DNA of 64,000 nt, from positions 868,001-932,000 of the forward strand of contig NZ_QWDC01000002.1 of assembly GCF_003432115.1 (NCBI RefSeq), given 5' to 3'. How positions within the stretch are numbered: the stretch's first letter is position 1; the number at the start of each line of letters is the position of its first letter. The notes under the pieces are model-generated. The model saw only the letters and a program-made list of their open reading frames with translations. It ran no database searches and was not told the origin of the DNA. This stretch comes from Mucilaginibacter conchicola. GTDB lineage: Bacteria > Bacteroidota > Bacteroidia > Sphingobacteriales > Sphingobacteriaceae. The translations under genes and the position numbers were made by a program. This document shows, piece by piece, positions 7,418 to 16,272 of this stretch.

Positions 7418-10285
7418 ATGAACTTTAACCGAACCTTATCAGTTGCCGCACTGGCACTGATAGTTGCTGCAGGTACAGCAAATGCACAAGTAAAAAAGCG
7501 TGCACCACAGCCATCACCCAAAAACAAACCGGCATCGGCCAAATCTCAACTGGTTGCTGATGCCGCACTCCCTGTAGATAAAAATGTTTTAATAGGCAAA
7601 TTACCAAACGGCCTTACCTATTACATACGCCATAACGAGCAACCACAAAACCGCGCTGATCTTTACCTGGTGAATAAAGCAGGTTCAATACTTGAGGATG
7701 ATAACCAGCAGGGCCTTGCTCACTTTACCGAGCACATGGCCTTTAACGGCACCCGCGATTTCCCTAAGAATGCGCTGGTTAACTACCTGCAAAAGTCGGG
7801 GGTAAAATTTGGTGCCGACCTTAACGCCTACACCTCATTTGATGAAACTGTTTACCAGTTGCCTTTACCAACAGATAGCGTCTCTGTTTTTGAGAACGGC
7901 TTTAAAATATTGGCCAACTGGGCAGGCTATGTAACCTTTGATCCCGCCGAGATTGACAAAGAGCTCGGTGTAGTATTAGAAGAGCAACGCCTTCGCGGTA
8001 AAAATGCACAGGAGAGGTTAAGCCAACAAACGCTGCCTGCTTTGTTAAATAATTCGCGCTATGCCAACAGGATCCCTATCGGTAAAGAAGATGTCTTGAA
8101 ATCATTCACGGCAGAAACTATAAAAAGCTTTTACCACGACTGGTACCGCCCTGATCTGCAAGCTGTAATCGCCGTAGGCGATTTTGACGTAAAACGTGTG
8201 GAAGCTTTGATAAAAGCAAACTTCTCTGCCTTGCAAAACCCTGCCGGCGAAAAGACTCGCACGGCTTACTCGGTGCCGCCGGTTCCGGGCACAGTTGTTA
8301 AGATAGCAACAGATAAGGAGTTCCCCTACACGCTGGCGCAAATAGTGATGAAACACCCGCAAGCAGTAACCAAAACCGAAGCCGGTTTGTTACAAGGTAT
8401 GCGTGTTAACCTGTTCAACTATATGCTGGGCCAGCGCCTGGGCGAGTTGCAGCAAAGGCCCGATCCGCCATTTTTATTTGCACGCGCCAGCTATGGTTCT
8501 TTAATTGGCAAAATGGATGCCTTCTCGGCGGTGGTTATTGCCAAGCCCGATGCCTTTGAAACTTCGGTTAAAGCCCTGATGGCCGAGGTTGAGCGTGCCC
8601 GCAAGTTTGGCTTTACGCTAACCGAATTTGAACGCGCAAGGCAAGCGGCTTTGGTGGGCATGCAAAACGCTTTTTATGAGCGCGATAAAACCAATTCAAC
8701 CAATTATGTGCGCGAGTATCAACAACATTTCTTAAAAGGCGAAGCTATCCCCGGTATCGAGTTTGAGTACAATTACTACATCTCAAACATCAATAAGATA
8801 ACCTTGGAGCAGATGAATGCCATGGCCGGCAAATACATAAGCGACCAAAACCGCACAGTAATTGTTGAAGGCCCCGAAAAAGATAAAGACAAACTGCCCG
8901 ATGAGAAAACCATTCTTAACTGGATAGGTACCGCCGGTAATGGCATTGCTGCTTATGTAGACAATGTTACCAGCAAACCGTTGATGGAAAAGGCGCCGGA
9001 GCAGGGCAAAATTATTGCCGAAATGCAGGACTCGACCATGGGCACCACTACTTTAACATTCGCCAACGGCGTTAAGGTGATCATGAAACCAACTGACTTT
9101 AAAAACGACCAGATATTGCTAAATGGTTTTGCACCGGGCGGCACGTCATTAGCCAGCGATGCTGACTATACAGCAGCAAGCCTTTCCGCTTCTATCATCG
9201 GCAGCAGCGGTATATCTGAGTTTAACCAGGGCCAGCTTGATAAAATGCTGGCTGATAAAAATGTAAGCATAACACCATACGTTAGCGAAATTACCCAAGG
9301 TATCCGCGGGGCTTTCTCTCCGCGCGATCTGGAGACCGCCATGCAGCTGGTTAACCTTTATATTACCCAGCCGCGTAAAGACCAGGATATATGGCAGGGA
9401 AATATCAACCAAACAAAAGCCCTTTTAGCTAACCGAAACCTTGATCCGGGTAGTGTTTACCAGGATACGTTGTCATCCGTTATCAGCGGCAAAAACTTCC
9501 GTGGCATGCCATCAACAATTGAAAGGCTTAATGCAGCTACGCTTGATAAAGCTTATAGTTTTTATAAAGACCGCTTTGCCGATGCTGGTAACTTCACGTT
9601 TGTACTGGTAGGATCGTTCAACAGCGATCTGATAAGGCCTATGCTTGCTGCTTACCTGGGCTCTTTGCCATCAACAAACAAGAAAGAAACTTTTAAGAAC
9701 CTGAAGATGTACCCGTTGCCGGGGGCATATACCAAAACGGTTAATAAAGGCATAGACGATAAGGCAAATGTTCAACTGATATTTAGTGGTTCGTATGTTT
9801 ATAACGACATGAACAATATCCAGATGGATGCACTTGAAGAGGTACTGAACATTAAACTGACCGAGCGCCTGCGCGAGCAGGAAAGCGGCAGTTATGCACC
9901 GGGCGTAAAGGCAACTTACGCCAAAAACCCGGAGGGGCGCTACTCTATTACTGTTGCCTTTACCTGTGCATCGGCCAATGTTGATAAACTGATAGCCGCT
10001 ACGCTTGATGAGATCAGCAAAATAAAACAAACCGGTGCCCAACAGGCCGATATTGATAAATTTAAGGCTGAAGAAGCTCGCTCTACACAAGTGCAACTCA
10101 AACAAAATGTTGCCTGGCTGGGCTTACTGGCGTCATCAGCCCAAAACAATGAAAATCCCGACCGTATACTTACCCACGTTAAAAACCTGGATGGTGTAAC
10201 GGTACAAAGCACAAAAGAATCTGCTGTTAAATATTTAAATACAGCAAACCTGGCAAGGGTTATCCTGCTGCCGGAAAAGAAATAA
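7418..10285 (+). CDS. M16 family zinc metallopeptidase (pitrilysin type)
   Basis: 955 aa, signal peptide about 1-23 (ANA-Q). The inverted zinc motif HFTEH is at residues 102-106 (HxxEH, Glu catalytic), with a downstream Glu ligand expected near EIDKELGVVLEE. The length fits a two-repeat M16 protein with a catalytic N-terminal half and a second M16 domain in the C-terminal half (about 540-950). The export signal implies a periplasmic or surface peptidase that degrades peptides. Its partner is uncertain; M16 proteins often work as pairs, but here both halves are fused. Confidence 0.92.
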   Translation: MNFNRTLSVAALALIVAAGTANAQVKKRAPQPSPKNKPASAKSQLVADAALPVDKNVLIGKLPNGLTYYIRHNEQPQNRADLYLVNKAGSILEDDNQQGLAHFTEHMAFNGTRDFPKNALVNYLQKSGVKFGADLNAYTSFDETVYQLPLPTDSVSVFENGFKILANWAGYVTFDPAEIDKELGVVLEEQRLRGKNAQERLSQQTLPALLNNSRYANRIPIGKEDVLKSFTAETIKSFYHDWYRPDLQAVIAVGDFDVKRVEALIKANFSALQNPAGEKTRTAYSVPPVPGTVVKIATDKEFPYTLAQIVMKHPQAVTKTEAGLLQGMRVNLFNYMLGQRLGELQQRPDPPFLFARASYGSLIGKMDAFSAVVIAKPDAFETSVKALMAEVERARKFGFTLTEFERARQAALVGMQNAFYERDKTNSTNYVREYQQHFLKGEAIPGIEFEYNYYISNINKITLEQMNAMAGKYISDQNRTVIVEGPEKDKDKLPDEKTILNWIGTAGNGIAAYVDNVTSKPLMEKAPEQGKIIAEMQDSTMGTTTLTFANGVKVIMKPTDFKNDQILLNGFAPGGTSLASDADYTAASLSASIIGSSGISEFNQGQLDKMLADKNVSITPYVSEITQGIRGAFSPRDLETAMQLVNLYITQPRKDQDIWQGNINQTKALLANRNLDPGSVYQDTLSSVISGKNFRGMPSTIERLNAATLDKAYSFYKDRFADAGNFTFVLVGSFNSDLIRPMLAAYLGSLPSTNKKETFKNLKMYPLPGAYTKTVNKGIDDKANVQLIFSGSYVYNDMNNIQMDALEEVLNIKLTERLREQESGSYAPGVKATYAKNPEGRYSITVAFTCASANVDKLIAATLDEISKIKQTGAQQADIDKFKAEEARSTQVQLKQNVAWLGLLASSAQNNENPDRILTHVKNLDGVTVQSTKESAVKYLNTANLARVILLPEKK

Positions 10286-10288
10286 TCA

Positions 10289-10325
10289 AAACAAGAAACC
10301 CCGCTATAGGCGGGGTTTCTTGTTT
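10289..10325. terminator. Bidirectional terminator
   Basis: Perfect 16-bp stem (10289-10304 with 10310-10325) around a 5-nt loop. Its right arm overlaps the stop codon of the converging minus-strand gene at 10324. Confidence 0.9.
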
Positions 10326-10992
10326 ATTGCACCTGTGTTACGCCTTCAAAAAAGGCCATGTAAGCAGTAATGGCGCTCTTGCCGGTATCATGTACCGCAA
10401 TGCCTGTAATGGTACCGCTACGATCGGTATCAAACGCAATGCCGGCCTTCTCATCATCGTAAATGTTGCGGTCGCTGCCGTCAACCTTATATGTGCCTAT
10501 CTTTTTTAGTTTGTATAAAGCTTCAGCTGTTTTAAGTAGTACGCCGGTGTAAAGCTTGTTATTTACTTTAAATGTTGGCGAGCTTACGCGGATAACCTTT
10601 GCACGCGGGTTAGGATCATTACCCATGTCGGTAACAAAATAGATATGTGTTGCATAGCCTTTTTTGTTATGATCGGCATACCATATAGATACACTTTTAC
10701 CCATGACAGCATCGCCGGCATCGGGTTTACCTAACTTTTTGTGCACGTTCTCTCCGGTCTCGTTTATGGCGGTTTGGCCAAGGCTTGTTCCAGGCACTAT
10801 CAGTTGCGCTAAGGGCACAGCTTTGTCGCCGGGCAAGTCAACAGCCGATGTATCACTGCTTTTAATAGTATCAGCCTCTTCATTGGCAATAGCGGCTGAT
10901 GTACTGTCGGCCTCTGTAGGTTGGCTTTTTTGTTTGCAGGCAAATAGGCCGATAGCACAAATTGAGATAATAATATACTGGCGCATTCTCAT
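10324..10992 (-). CDS. Putative lipoprotein of unknown function
   Basis: 222 aa. The N-terminus has a lipobox (IGLFAC, Cys at residue 19), so it is probably a lipoprotein. A low-complexity Ser/Thr/Glu linker (about 22-60) leads to a soluble domain with LGQTAINETGENVHKKLGKPD and KSVSIWYADHNKKGY. Codon 3 is a second possible start. It is a single gene facing away from the helicase gene. No function recognised. Confidence 0.75.
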   Translation of the reverse strand: MRMRQYIIISICAIGLFACKQKSQPTEADSTSAAIANEEADTIKSSDTSAVDLPGDKAVPLAQLIVPGTSLGQTAINETGENVHKKLGKPDAGDAVMGKSVSIWYADHNKKGYATHIYFVTDMGNDPNPRAKVIRVSSPTFKVNNKLYTGVLLKTAEALYKLKKIGTYKVDGSDRNIYDDEKAGIAFDTDRSGTITGIAVHDTGKSAITAYMAFFEGVTQVQ

Positions 10993-11065
10993 GATTACTC
11001 GGTTTAATTAATTTAGATGATTGGTAATTATAACTAATAACCTGATAATTTGTTGTAACAAACAC

Positions 11066-13663
11066 ATGGTAACCAAAGGGCAACAGGTAATACAACAATG
11101 GTACAAGCAAAAGCATTGGCACCAATTTCCGTTTCAGAAAGAGATGGAGCAGGTTTACCTTGACGGATACTCAGGTTTGCTAAACGCGCCTACAGGCAGC
11201 GGAAAAACCTTTGCCTTGTTTCTGCCTTTCCTGGCTGATTTTATTAACCGCCATCCCAACGACTACCAAACCCGCAAAGACAATGGCCTGCTGATGCTTT
11301 GGATAACGCCATTACGGGCACTTACCAATGATATCCGTAAAGCCATGCAGGAAGCTTGTGACGAGCTTGGTTTGCCCTGGCGTATCATGACCCGAACGGG
11401 CGATACATCGGCCGCCGAGAAAGCAGCGTTAAAACGCAAACTGCCCGAAGTACTGCTCACTACGCCCGAGAGCCTGCACCTGATGCTTGCCCAAAAAGAA
11501 TACCCCAAAGTTTTCAAAAGCCTCGAAGTAATGGTGTGCGATGAATGGCACGAACTACTGGGAACAAAAAGAGGAGTGCAAGTTGAACTTGGATTGAGTA
11601 AGTTGAAAGCGCTAAGTCTTAAGTCCGAAGTCTTAAGTCCGAAGTCTGAAGTTTCAAAACAAGATGACTTAAGGCTTAGAACTTCAGACTCAAGACTCAA
11701 AATATGGGGTATATCGGCAACCATAGGTAACCTTGAACAAGCTGCCGAGGTTTTGTTGGGAGTTGATTTTGACCCCGAACAGATCAGGATGGTGCGGGCA
11801 AACGTGGATAAGAAGATCGTGATAGAATCTGTTATCCCCGAGAATATCGAGAATTATTCGTGGGCGGGGCATATCGGCGTAAAGCTGCTGCCCCAGGTGA
11901 TGGAGATTGTAGCCAAAAGCAAAACCACGCTAATTTTTACCAACACACGTTCGCAGAGCGAGATATGGTACCATGCTATTATTGATAACTACCCCGAGTA
12001 TGCCGGCATTATGGCCATGCATCATGGCTCGTTGGATAACGAACTGCGCAACTGGGTAGAGCAAGCGCTGCATGCCGAGGCCCTGAAAGTTGTGGTATGT
12101 ACATCAAGTTTGGATCTGGGTGTAGATTTCCGCCCAGTGGATACCGTTGTACAGGTAGGCAGCCCCAAAGGTGTTGCGCGTTTTATGCAGCGCGCAGGCA
12201 GGAGCGGTCACCACCCGGGCGCCATATCAAAAGCTTATTATGTACCTACCCACTCGTTAGAATTACTGGAAGGCGCTGCGCTGAAAAGCGCCATCAAAAA
12301 GGGCGTATTTGAAAGCCGCGACCCGATGTTGCTTACTTACGATGTATTGATCCAGTATATGGTTACGTTGGCCGTATCAGACGGATTTTATGCTGATGAA
12401 TTATATAACGAGGTAAAAACCACCTTCGCTTTTGCCGACCTGCGCCGCGAGGAGTTTGGCCAGCTTTTGGATTTTATTGTTAACGGCGGCAAAACGCTGG
12501 CCTCCTACGATGAGTTCCTGAAAGTGGAACTGGAGAACGGATTATATAAAGTGAACAGCAGGCGCGTAGCCATGCGCCACCGACTCAGCATCGGCACCAT
12601 TACCAGCGAGCTGAGTATCCGCGTGAAATGGTTAAGCGGTGGTAGCTTAGGTACTTTAGAAGAGGGTTTTATTTCCAAACTAAAACCGGGCAATACCTTT
12701 TGGTTTGCAGGCCGCAGCCTGGAATTTATCAAGGTAAAAGATATGACGGCCTACGTTAAAAAATCAAAAGCAACCAAAGGACTGATACCGAGCTGGGCAG
12801 GGGGGCGGATGCCGTTGTCGTCGCAACTATCTGCAGTATTTCGTGATAAGCTGGATGAAGTAGCCCACGGGCAGGAAAGTGACGTTGAAGTAAAAGCTTT
12901 GAAACCCTTATTTGATCTGCAGAGCAAGCTATCACACCTGCCGCAAAGCCACGAGTTTTTGATAGAATCTTTTAAATCGAGAGAAGGGCATCACCTGTTA
13001 TTTTATCCTTTCGAGGGGCGTTTGGTGCACGAGGGAATGGCATCGTTATTAGCCTATCGTATCTCCAAAATAAAGCCGGCCAGTTTCTCCATCGCAATGA
13101 ACGATTATGGCTTTGAGCTGCTTACCGACGAAGATATCCCTATTGAAGAAGCACTGGAAGATGCTGCATTTTTCTCTATAGAAAACCTGATAGAAGATAT
13201 TCAGCACAGCTTGAACGCTAATGAAATGGCTCGTCGTAAATTCAGGGATATTGCGCACATCGGCGGTCTGGTGTTTACCGGCTACCCCGGTCAGCAGATC
13301 AAGAACAAGCACCTGCAGGCATCTACATCATTATTGTTTGAGGTGTTTAACGAGTACGAGCCGGATAACTTGCTGATAAGGCAAGCCAATAACGAGGCAT
13401 TGGCATTTCAGTTAGAGGAGTTCAGGTTACGCGCGGCCTTGCAGCGGATCCAAACGCAAAATATCATCCTTAAAGAAATTGAACGCCCTACACCTTTTGC
13501 TTTCCCTATAATGGTTGACAGCCTGGGCCGCGAACGCCTTACTACCGAAACCATGGAAGAGCGCATATCCAAAATGGCCCGTCGCTATGAAGTAGATGAA
13601 GTACCGGAACCGGTTAAGCCACGTTCGCGCAAAGCGGGTGTAACGAGGAAAAAGGGATTTTAG
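11066..13663 (+). CDS. Ligase-associated DEXH-box DNA helicase (Lhr-like) with in-frame repeat insertion
   Basis: 865 aa from ATG 11066; an upstream ATG at 11021 adds only 15 non-conserved residues. Superfamily 2 helicase: Walker A APTGSGKT near residues 41-48, DEWH box at 159-162, SAT motif at 217-219, and motif VI QRAGRSGHHPG. The C-terminal Lhr-type winged-helix and associated domains follow. Family members act in DNA repair and are usually encoded with an ATP-dependent ligase and a nuclease; neither is beside it here. Between DEWH and SAT, about residues 183-211 are encoded by an inverted array of 7-bp repeats (11614-11698), an addition I would not expect in the family. It keeps the frame and has no stop. 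Confidence 0.9.
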   Translation: MVTKGQQVIQQWYKQKHWHQFPFQKEMEQVYLDGYSGLLNAPTGSGKTFALFLPFLADFINRHPNDYQTRKDNGLLMLWITPLRALTNDIRKAMQEACDELGLPWRIMTRTGDTSAAEKAALKRKLPEVLLTTPESLHLMLAQKEYPKVFKSLEVMVCDEWHELLGTKRGVQVELGLSKLKALSLKSEVLSPKSEVSKQDDLRLRTSDSRLKIWGISATIGNLEQAAEVLLGVDFDPEQIRMVRANVDKKIVIESVIPENIENYSWAGHIGVKLLPQVMEIVAKSKTTLIFTNTRSQSEIWYHAIIDNYPEYAGIMAMHHGSLDNELRNWVEQALHAEALKVVVCTSSLDLGVDFRPVDTVVQVGSPKGVARFMQRAGRSGHHPGAISKAYYVPTHSLELLEGAALKSAIKKGVFESRDPMLLTYDVLIQYMVTLAVSDGFYADELYNEVKTTFAFADLRREEFGQLLDFIVNGGKTLASYDEFLKVELENGLYKVNSRRVAMRHRLSIGTITSELSIRVKWLSGGSLGTLEEGFISKLKPGNTFWFAGRSLEFIKVKDMTAYVKKSKATKGLIPSWAGGRMPLSSQLSAVFRDKLDEVAHGQESDVEVKALKPLFDLQSKLSHLPQSHEFLIESFKSREGHHLLFYPFEGRLVHEGMASLLAYRISKIKPASFSIAMNDYGFELLTDEDIPIEEALEDAAFFSIENLIEDIQHSLNANEMARRKFRDIAHIGGLVFTGYPGQQIKNKHLQASTSLLFEVFNEYEPDNLLIRQANNEALAFQLEEFRLRAALQRIQTQNIILKEIERPTPFAFPIMVDSLGRERLTTETMEERISKMARRYEVDEVPEPVKPRSRKAGVTRKKGF
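11614..11698 (+). repeat. Inverted heptamer-repeat array inside the helicase coding sequence
   Basis: The left run 11614-11651 is tandem 7-bp units of the type AAGTCYN (about five to six units). A 13-nt spacer follows. The right run 11665-11698 holds about five units in opposite orientation (type GACTYAA). The two runs are imperfect reverse complements and could form a long hairpin. It is read in frame as a Ser/Lys/Glu/Leu-rich peptide. The same unit and build recur at 41601-41677. Confidence 0.85.
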
Positions 13664-13677
13664 TTACGATAAACGAT

Positions 13678-13806
13678 TGTCATTTCGGACGAGCGACAGC
13701 GAGGAGAAATCTTGTTATTGTGTAGGTCAAATGAACAAGCAAGGAGTAACAAGATTTCTCCTCACTCTAACGCGCAGCCCCACCCATCTGCTCGCTCGAA
13801 ATGACA
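13678..13806. repeat. Imperfect inverted repeat with TGTCATTTCG ends
   Basis: Left arm 13678-13717 and right arm 13747-13806 both end in TGTCATTTCG (right arm inverted) and share a second inverted block that includes GAGGAGAAATCTTGTTA. The right arm carries roughly 20 extra nt between the two blocks. Dispersed elements beginning GTCATTTCG are familiar in Bacteroidota chromosomes. This one lies 14 nt after the helicase stop and may also work as a transcript end. Confidence 0.75.
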
Positions 13807-13830
13807 GAATAGACTAAGCCTTAAAGCAAA

Positions 13831-13853
13831 AAAACCAGCATCGCGCCGGTTTT
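13831..13853 (-). terminator. Terminator of the PLDc_N gene
   Basis: On the minus strand a 9-bp stem (13845-13853 with 13831-13839, one G-T pair) with a 5-nt loop is followed by a run of T. It lies 25 nt after the stop codon at 13879. Confidence 0.75.
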
Positions 13854-13878
13854 CATATAGTGATTAGGTTGTAGTGAT

Positions 13879-14112
13879 TCAGTTTATTTTGTTTTTACGG
13901 CCCATGTATAAATAAATAATAGAGCCTAAAAACGGAAAGCAAACTATTACGGCTATCCAAACAAACTTCTGGATGGGGTCTTTAAATGTAGCTTTCAGCA
14001 CATCCATCAAACAAAAAAGAACAAAGCCGAAATAGGCAATGCCCAGCGCCAGGATAAATATCATCCAGCTGTTGCTTGTCATCTCAGCTAATACCATGTT
14101 GGCTTTAAACAT
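13879..14112 (-). CDS. PLD nuclease N-terminal domain (PLDc_N) small membrane protein
   Basis: 77 aa with two membrane segments (about residues 14-36 and 49-70) separated by a DPIQKFVWIAVIV stretch. The ending PFLGSIIYLYMGRKNK is the characteristic PLDc_N pattern, as found at the N-terminus of cardiolipin synthases and as a stand-alone protein. No catalytic HKD domain is present. It lies 45 nt after the ABC permease and may be co-transcribed with it. Possible immunity or accessory role of stand-alone versions is inference. Confidence 0.78.
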   Translation of the reverse strand: MFKANMVLAEMTSNSWMIFILALGIAYFGFVLFCLMDVLKATFKDPIQKFVWIAVIVCFPFLGSIIYLYMGRKNKIN

Positions 14113-14157
14113 TAATTAAAGATATGTATTCTGTTTGCCTATAAAGCAACTTTAACA

Positions 14158-14961
14158 TTATTTAACGCTTCGCTTTTGTACAATGAAATAGCCTGCAAAG
14201 AAAACAATAACAGCCACAATAAGGCTTACGTAAACCTCTTGCGTAAACACGGCTATCTCAAACCTATCCGCCGGGCCGTGTTGGTTTTTAACCATGCTTT
14301 TAATAGCCGCCATAGGGTGCGAATAAGGGAGCAGGTAAGTATACTTCCATGGATCTTTTTGTGAAGCCAATGTTACACCAACAATAGTTGCTACAAACCC
14401 AAAGCCCATAGGTTTCAAAAAATCAGACCAAAGCAGGCTTAGCAAAAATTGTATAGACAGGATGCCCAGGGCAGATAAAAGCAGCTTAAAAAATACCTGG
14501 GCCAGCTCTTTCTCCATGTGGTATTCATTGAACTTTAGTTCGGGCTTTATTACGCTTAATAAATTACCAAAGCCAATGTTTAACAGCGTGAACAAAGCCA
14601 TACAAATAAACAGAAGGAAAAACGCATAAGCGTATTTGGCCCCGTAAACGCTCCAGCGTGATATGGGCAGGCTGAATATGGTTTTCCAGGTATCTGCCTT
14701 ATGTTCAACATTATTAACCGAGTAGGCTACAAAAATGGTGTAGATAGGTAACAGCAACGTGCCCATACTGCCCAGGCTTATCATGCTGAACTGGATCCAA
14801 AGCAGTATGCCAGGCTTATTGGCAAAATCACCACTCTTAACAAAAAAGGCAGTCAATGCCAGCAGGGTAATTACCAGTGGCAGGATAATAGAGCCCCAAA
14901 AGCCAAGGGTTTTGCGGCTCTTGTAAAACTCAGACCTGAATGATAGTAGAAATCCTTTCAT
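14158..14961 (-). CDS. ABC-2 type transporter permease
   Basis: 267 aa with six predicted membrane segments (about 20-38, 55-80, 105-130, 150-175, 180-200, 235-258) and no nucleotide-binding motif. This is the layout of ABC-2/lantibiotic-immunity-type permeases. The ATPase gene is 6 nt upstream, which makes them a pair. The substrate is unknown; such exporters beside a LytS/LytTR sensor pair often handle antimicrobial peptides or other envelope-active compounds, but that is inference. Confidence 0.88.
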   Translation of the reverse strand: MKGFLLSFRSEFYKSRKTLGFWGSIILPLVITLLALTAFFVKSGDFANKPGILLWIQFSMISLGSMGTLLLPIYTIFVAYSVNNVEHKADTWKTIFSLPISRWSVYGAKYAYAFFLLFICMALFTLLNIGFGNLLSVIKPELKFNEYHMEKELAQVFFKLLLSALGILSIQFLLSLLWSDFLKPMGFGFVATIVGVTLASQKDPWKYTYLLPYSHPMAAIKSMVKNQHGPADRFEIAVFTQEVYVSLIVAVIVFFAGYFIVQKRSVK

Positions 14962-14967
14962 AAATGC

Positions 14968-15864
14968 TTAGTTGCTTTGGGTGATATCCAGGAATAATCG
15001 CTCCAGGTCTTTATGTTTTTTGTTGATGCCGAAAACAGTTATGCCGTTTTGCACCAGCAGGTTATTAATGTCGCCTATTTGTTGTTTTGATGTGAACGGG
15101 ACCAACAGGTAATCGTTCTCTACCTCAGTAATATCAATATGGTTGCGCTTAAGCAGGTTGGCCGCATCGGCGCTGTTATCTGTTTCGATGAAAATATGTG
15201 GCTGATTAATGTTTTGCAGATCCTGAATGGTACCCTGGAACATCATTTTACCGTGGTTGATGATGCCTACGTGGGTGGCCATTTTTTCAACTTCAGAAAG
15301 CAGGTGGCTTGATACGAATACCGTTTTACCTTCTTTAACAATGCGCATCATCAACTCGCGGATCTCGATGATACCGTTTGGATCGAGGCCATTGGTGGGT
15401 TCGTCTAATATCAGGAGTTTAGGGTCGTTCAAGAGGGCGTGGGCAATACCCAGGCGTTGTTTCATACCCAACGAATACTGGCCCGCTTTTTTGTTGGCTG
15501 CTGAGGTAAGCTGTACCAGGCTAAGCATATCATTAACCCTTTGCTCGCTCACCTGCAAAAGCATGGCGCGGTTCATCAAGTTTTCTTTGCCGGTAAGGTG
15601 TTGGTATATGGCAGGTTGCTCAACTAATGAGCCTATTTGTTTGAGGATCTCGATACGGTTGCTTTTTAGCTCCTTATCAAAAATATGAATGCTGCCCTCG
15701 CCCGCTTGCAGCAGGTTAAGCAGCATTTTTATAGTAGTAGTTTTCCCGGCACCGTTTGGGCCCAGAAACCCGTAAATGCTTCCTTCAGGAACCTCAAGCG
15801 ATATTGAATTAACCACTTGCTGGTTGCCAAAGCTAAATGATAAACCCTGTGTGCGGATTACCAT
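14968..15864 (-). CDS. ABC transporter ATP-binding protein
   Basis: 298 aa. Walker A GPNGAGKTT is near residue 37, signature SLGMKQRLGIAHALL near 127, Walker B LLILDEPTNGLDP near 150 and the His switch SSHLL near 182. The C-terminal 80 residues are the extension typical of CcmA/BcrA-like ATPases. It works with the permease encoded 6 nt downstream. Its start overlaps the stop of the 68-aa gene by 7 nt, so the three genes form one unit. Confidence 0.93.
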   Translation of the reverse strand: MVIRTQGLSFSFGNQQVVNSISLEVPEGSIYGFLGPNGAGKTTTIKMLLNLLQAGEGSIHIFDKELKSNRIEILKQIGSLVEQPAIYQHLTGKENLMNRAMLLQVSEQRVNDMLSLVQLTSAANKKAGQYSLGMKQRLGIAHALLNDPKLLILDEPTNGLDPNGIIEIRELMMRIVKEGKTVFVSSHLLSEVEKMATHVGIINHGKMMFQGTIQDLQNINQPHIFIETDNSADAANLLKRNHIDITEVENDYLLVPFTSKQQIGDINNLLVQNGITVFGINKKHKDLERLFLDITQSN

Positions 15865-16064
15865 AATTTCTCTACCGCAACAGATGCAACAGTTTTAACA
15901 ACGCCTAACCCTTTAACAAATAACGAGGTGGCCTTTACTGCATTGTTGTTAGATACAGATAGGTTTTTTTGTTCAAACTGGTAGCTTACGCCCATTATAA
16001 TGGCAAACACTACAGGTGCCAATAAAACGATGAATGGATTTGAGTTTGAAACTAACTTTTTCAT
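15858..16064 (-). CDS. Small single-span membrane protein leading the ABC operon
   Basis: 68 aa with one hydrophobic segment (about residues 9-27, NPFIVLLAPVVFAIIMGVSY) and a basic/polar tail. It overlaps the ATPase gene by 7 nt, which strongly suggests a real, translationally coupled gene. It might be a regulatory subunit, a leader or a small membrane peptide exported or sensed by the system. No family recognised. Confidence 0.65.
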   Translation of the reverse strand: MKKLVSNSNPFIVLLAPVVFAIIMGVSYQFEQKNLSVSNNNAVKATSLFVKGLGVVKTVASVAVEKLW

Positions 16065-16150
16065 GGTGTTGTTGTGATTGATTTACACAACAAAGGAATA
16101 AAAGATTAATTTCCTGCTAAAATCATTTAGACCAACAGGCAGCAATCGTA

Positions 16151-16209
16151 GATGAACGGGCATAATAAGCTACCAACCCGTTCATCGGATTTTTGAGCCT
16201 GTTCATCGG
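16151..16209. promoter_or_regulatory. Candidate LytTR regulator binding boxes
   Basis: Three copies of one word lie between the ABC operon and the sensor-kinase gene. One is inverted (GATGAACGGG at 16151-16160) and two are direct (CCCGTTCATCGG at 16177-16188 and CCTGTTCATCGG at 16198-16209), with the direct copies 21 bp apart. LytTR proteins typically bind 9-bp direct repeats containing GTT with a 10-13 bp spacer, and this arrangement fits. The likely ligand is the regulator encoded at 17289. Confidence 0.55.
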
Positions 16210-16272
16210 CAAAATAACAACCTATATATAATAGCAGCTTATTAATTACCGCAAAATATTACTTTAGATGCG

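Noticed and set aside
11263..11724. Antisense 153-aa open frame over the helicase gene
   Set aside because: It is a shadow of the helicase reading frame, opened partly by the symmetric heptamer array; there is no family match in its translation.
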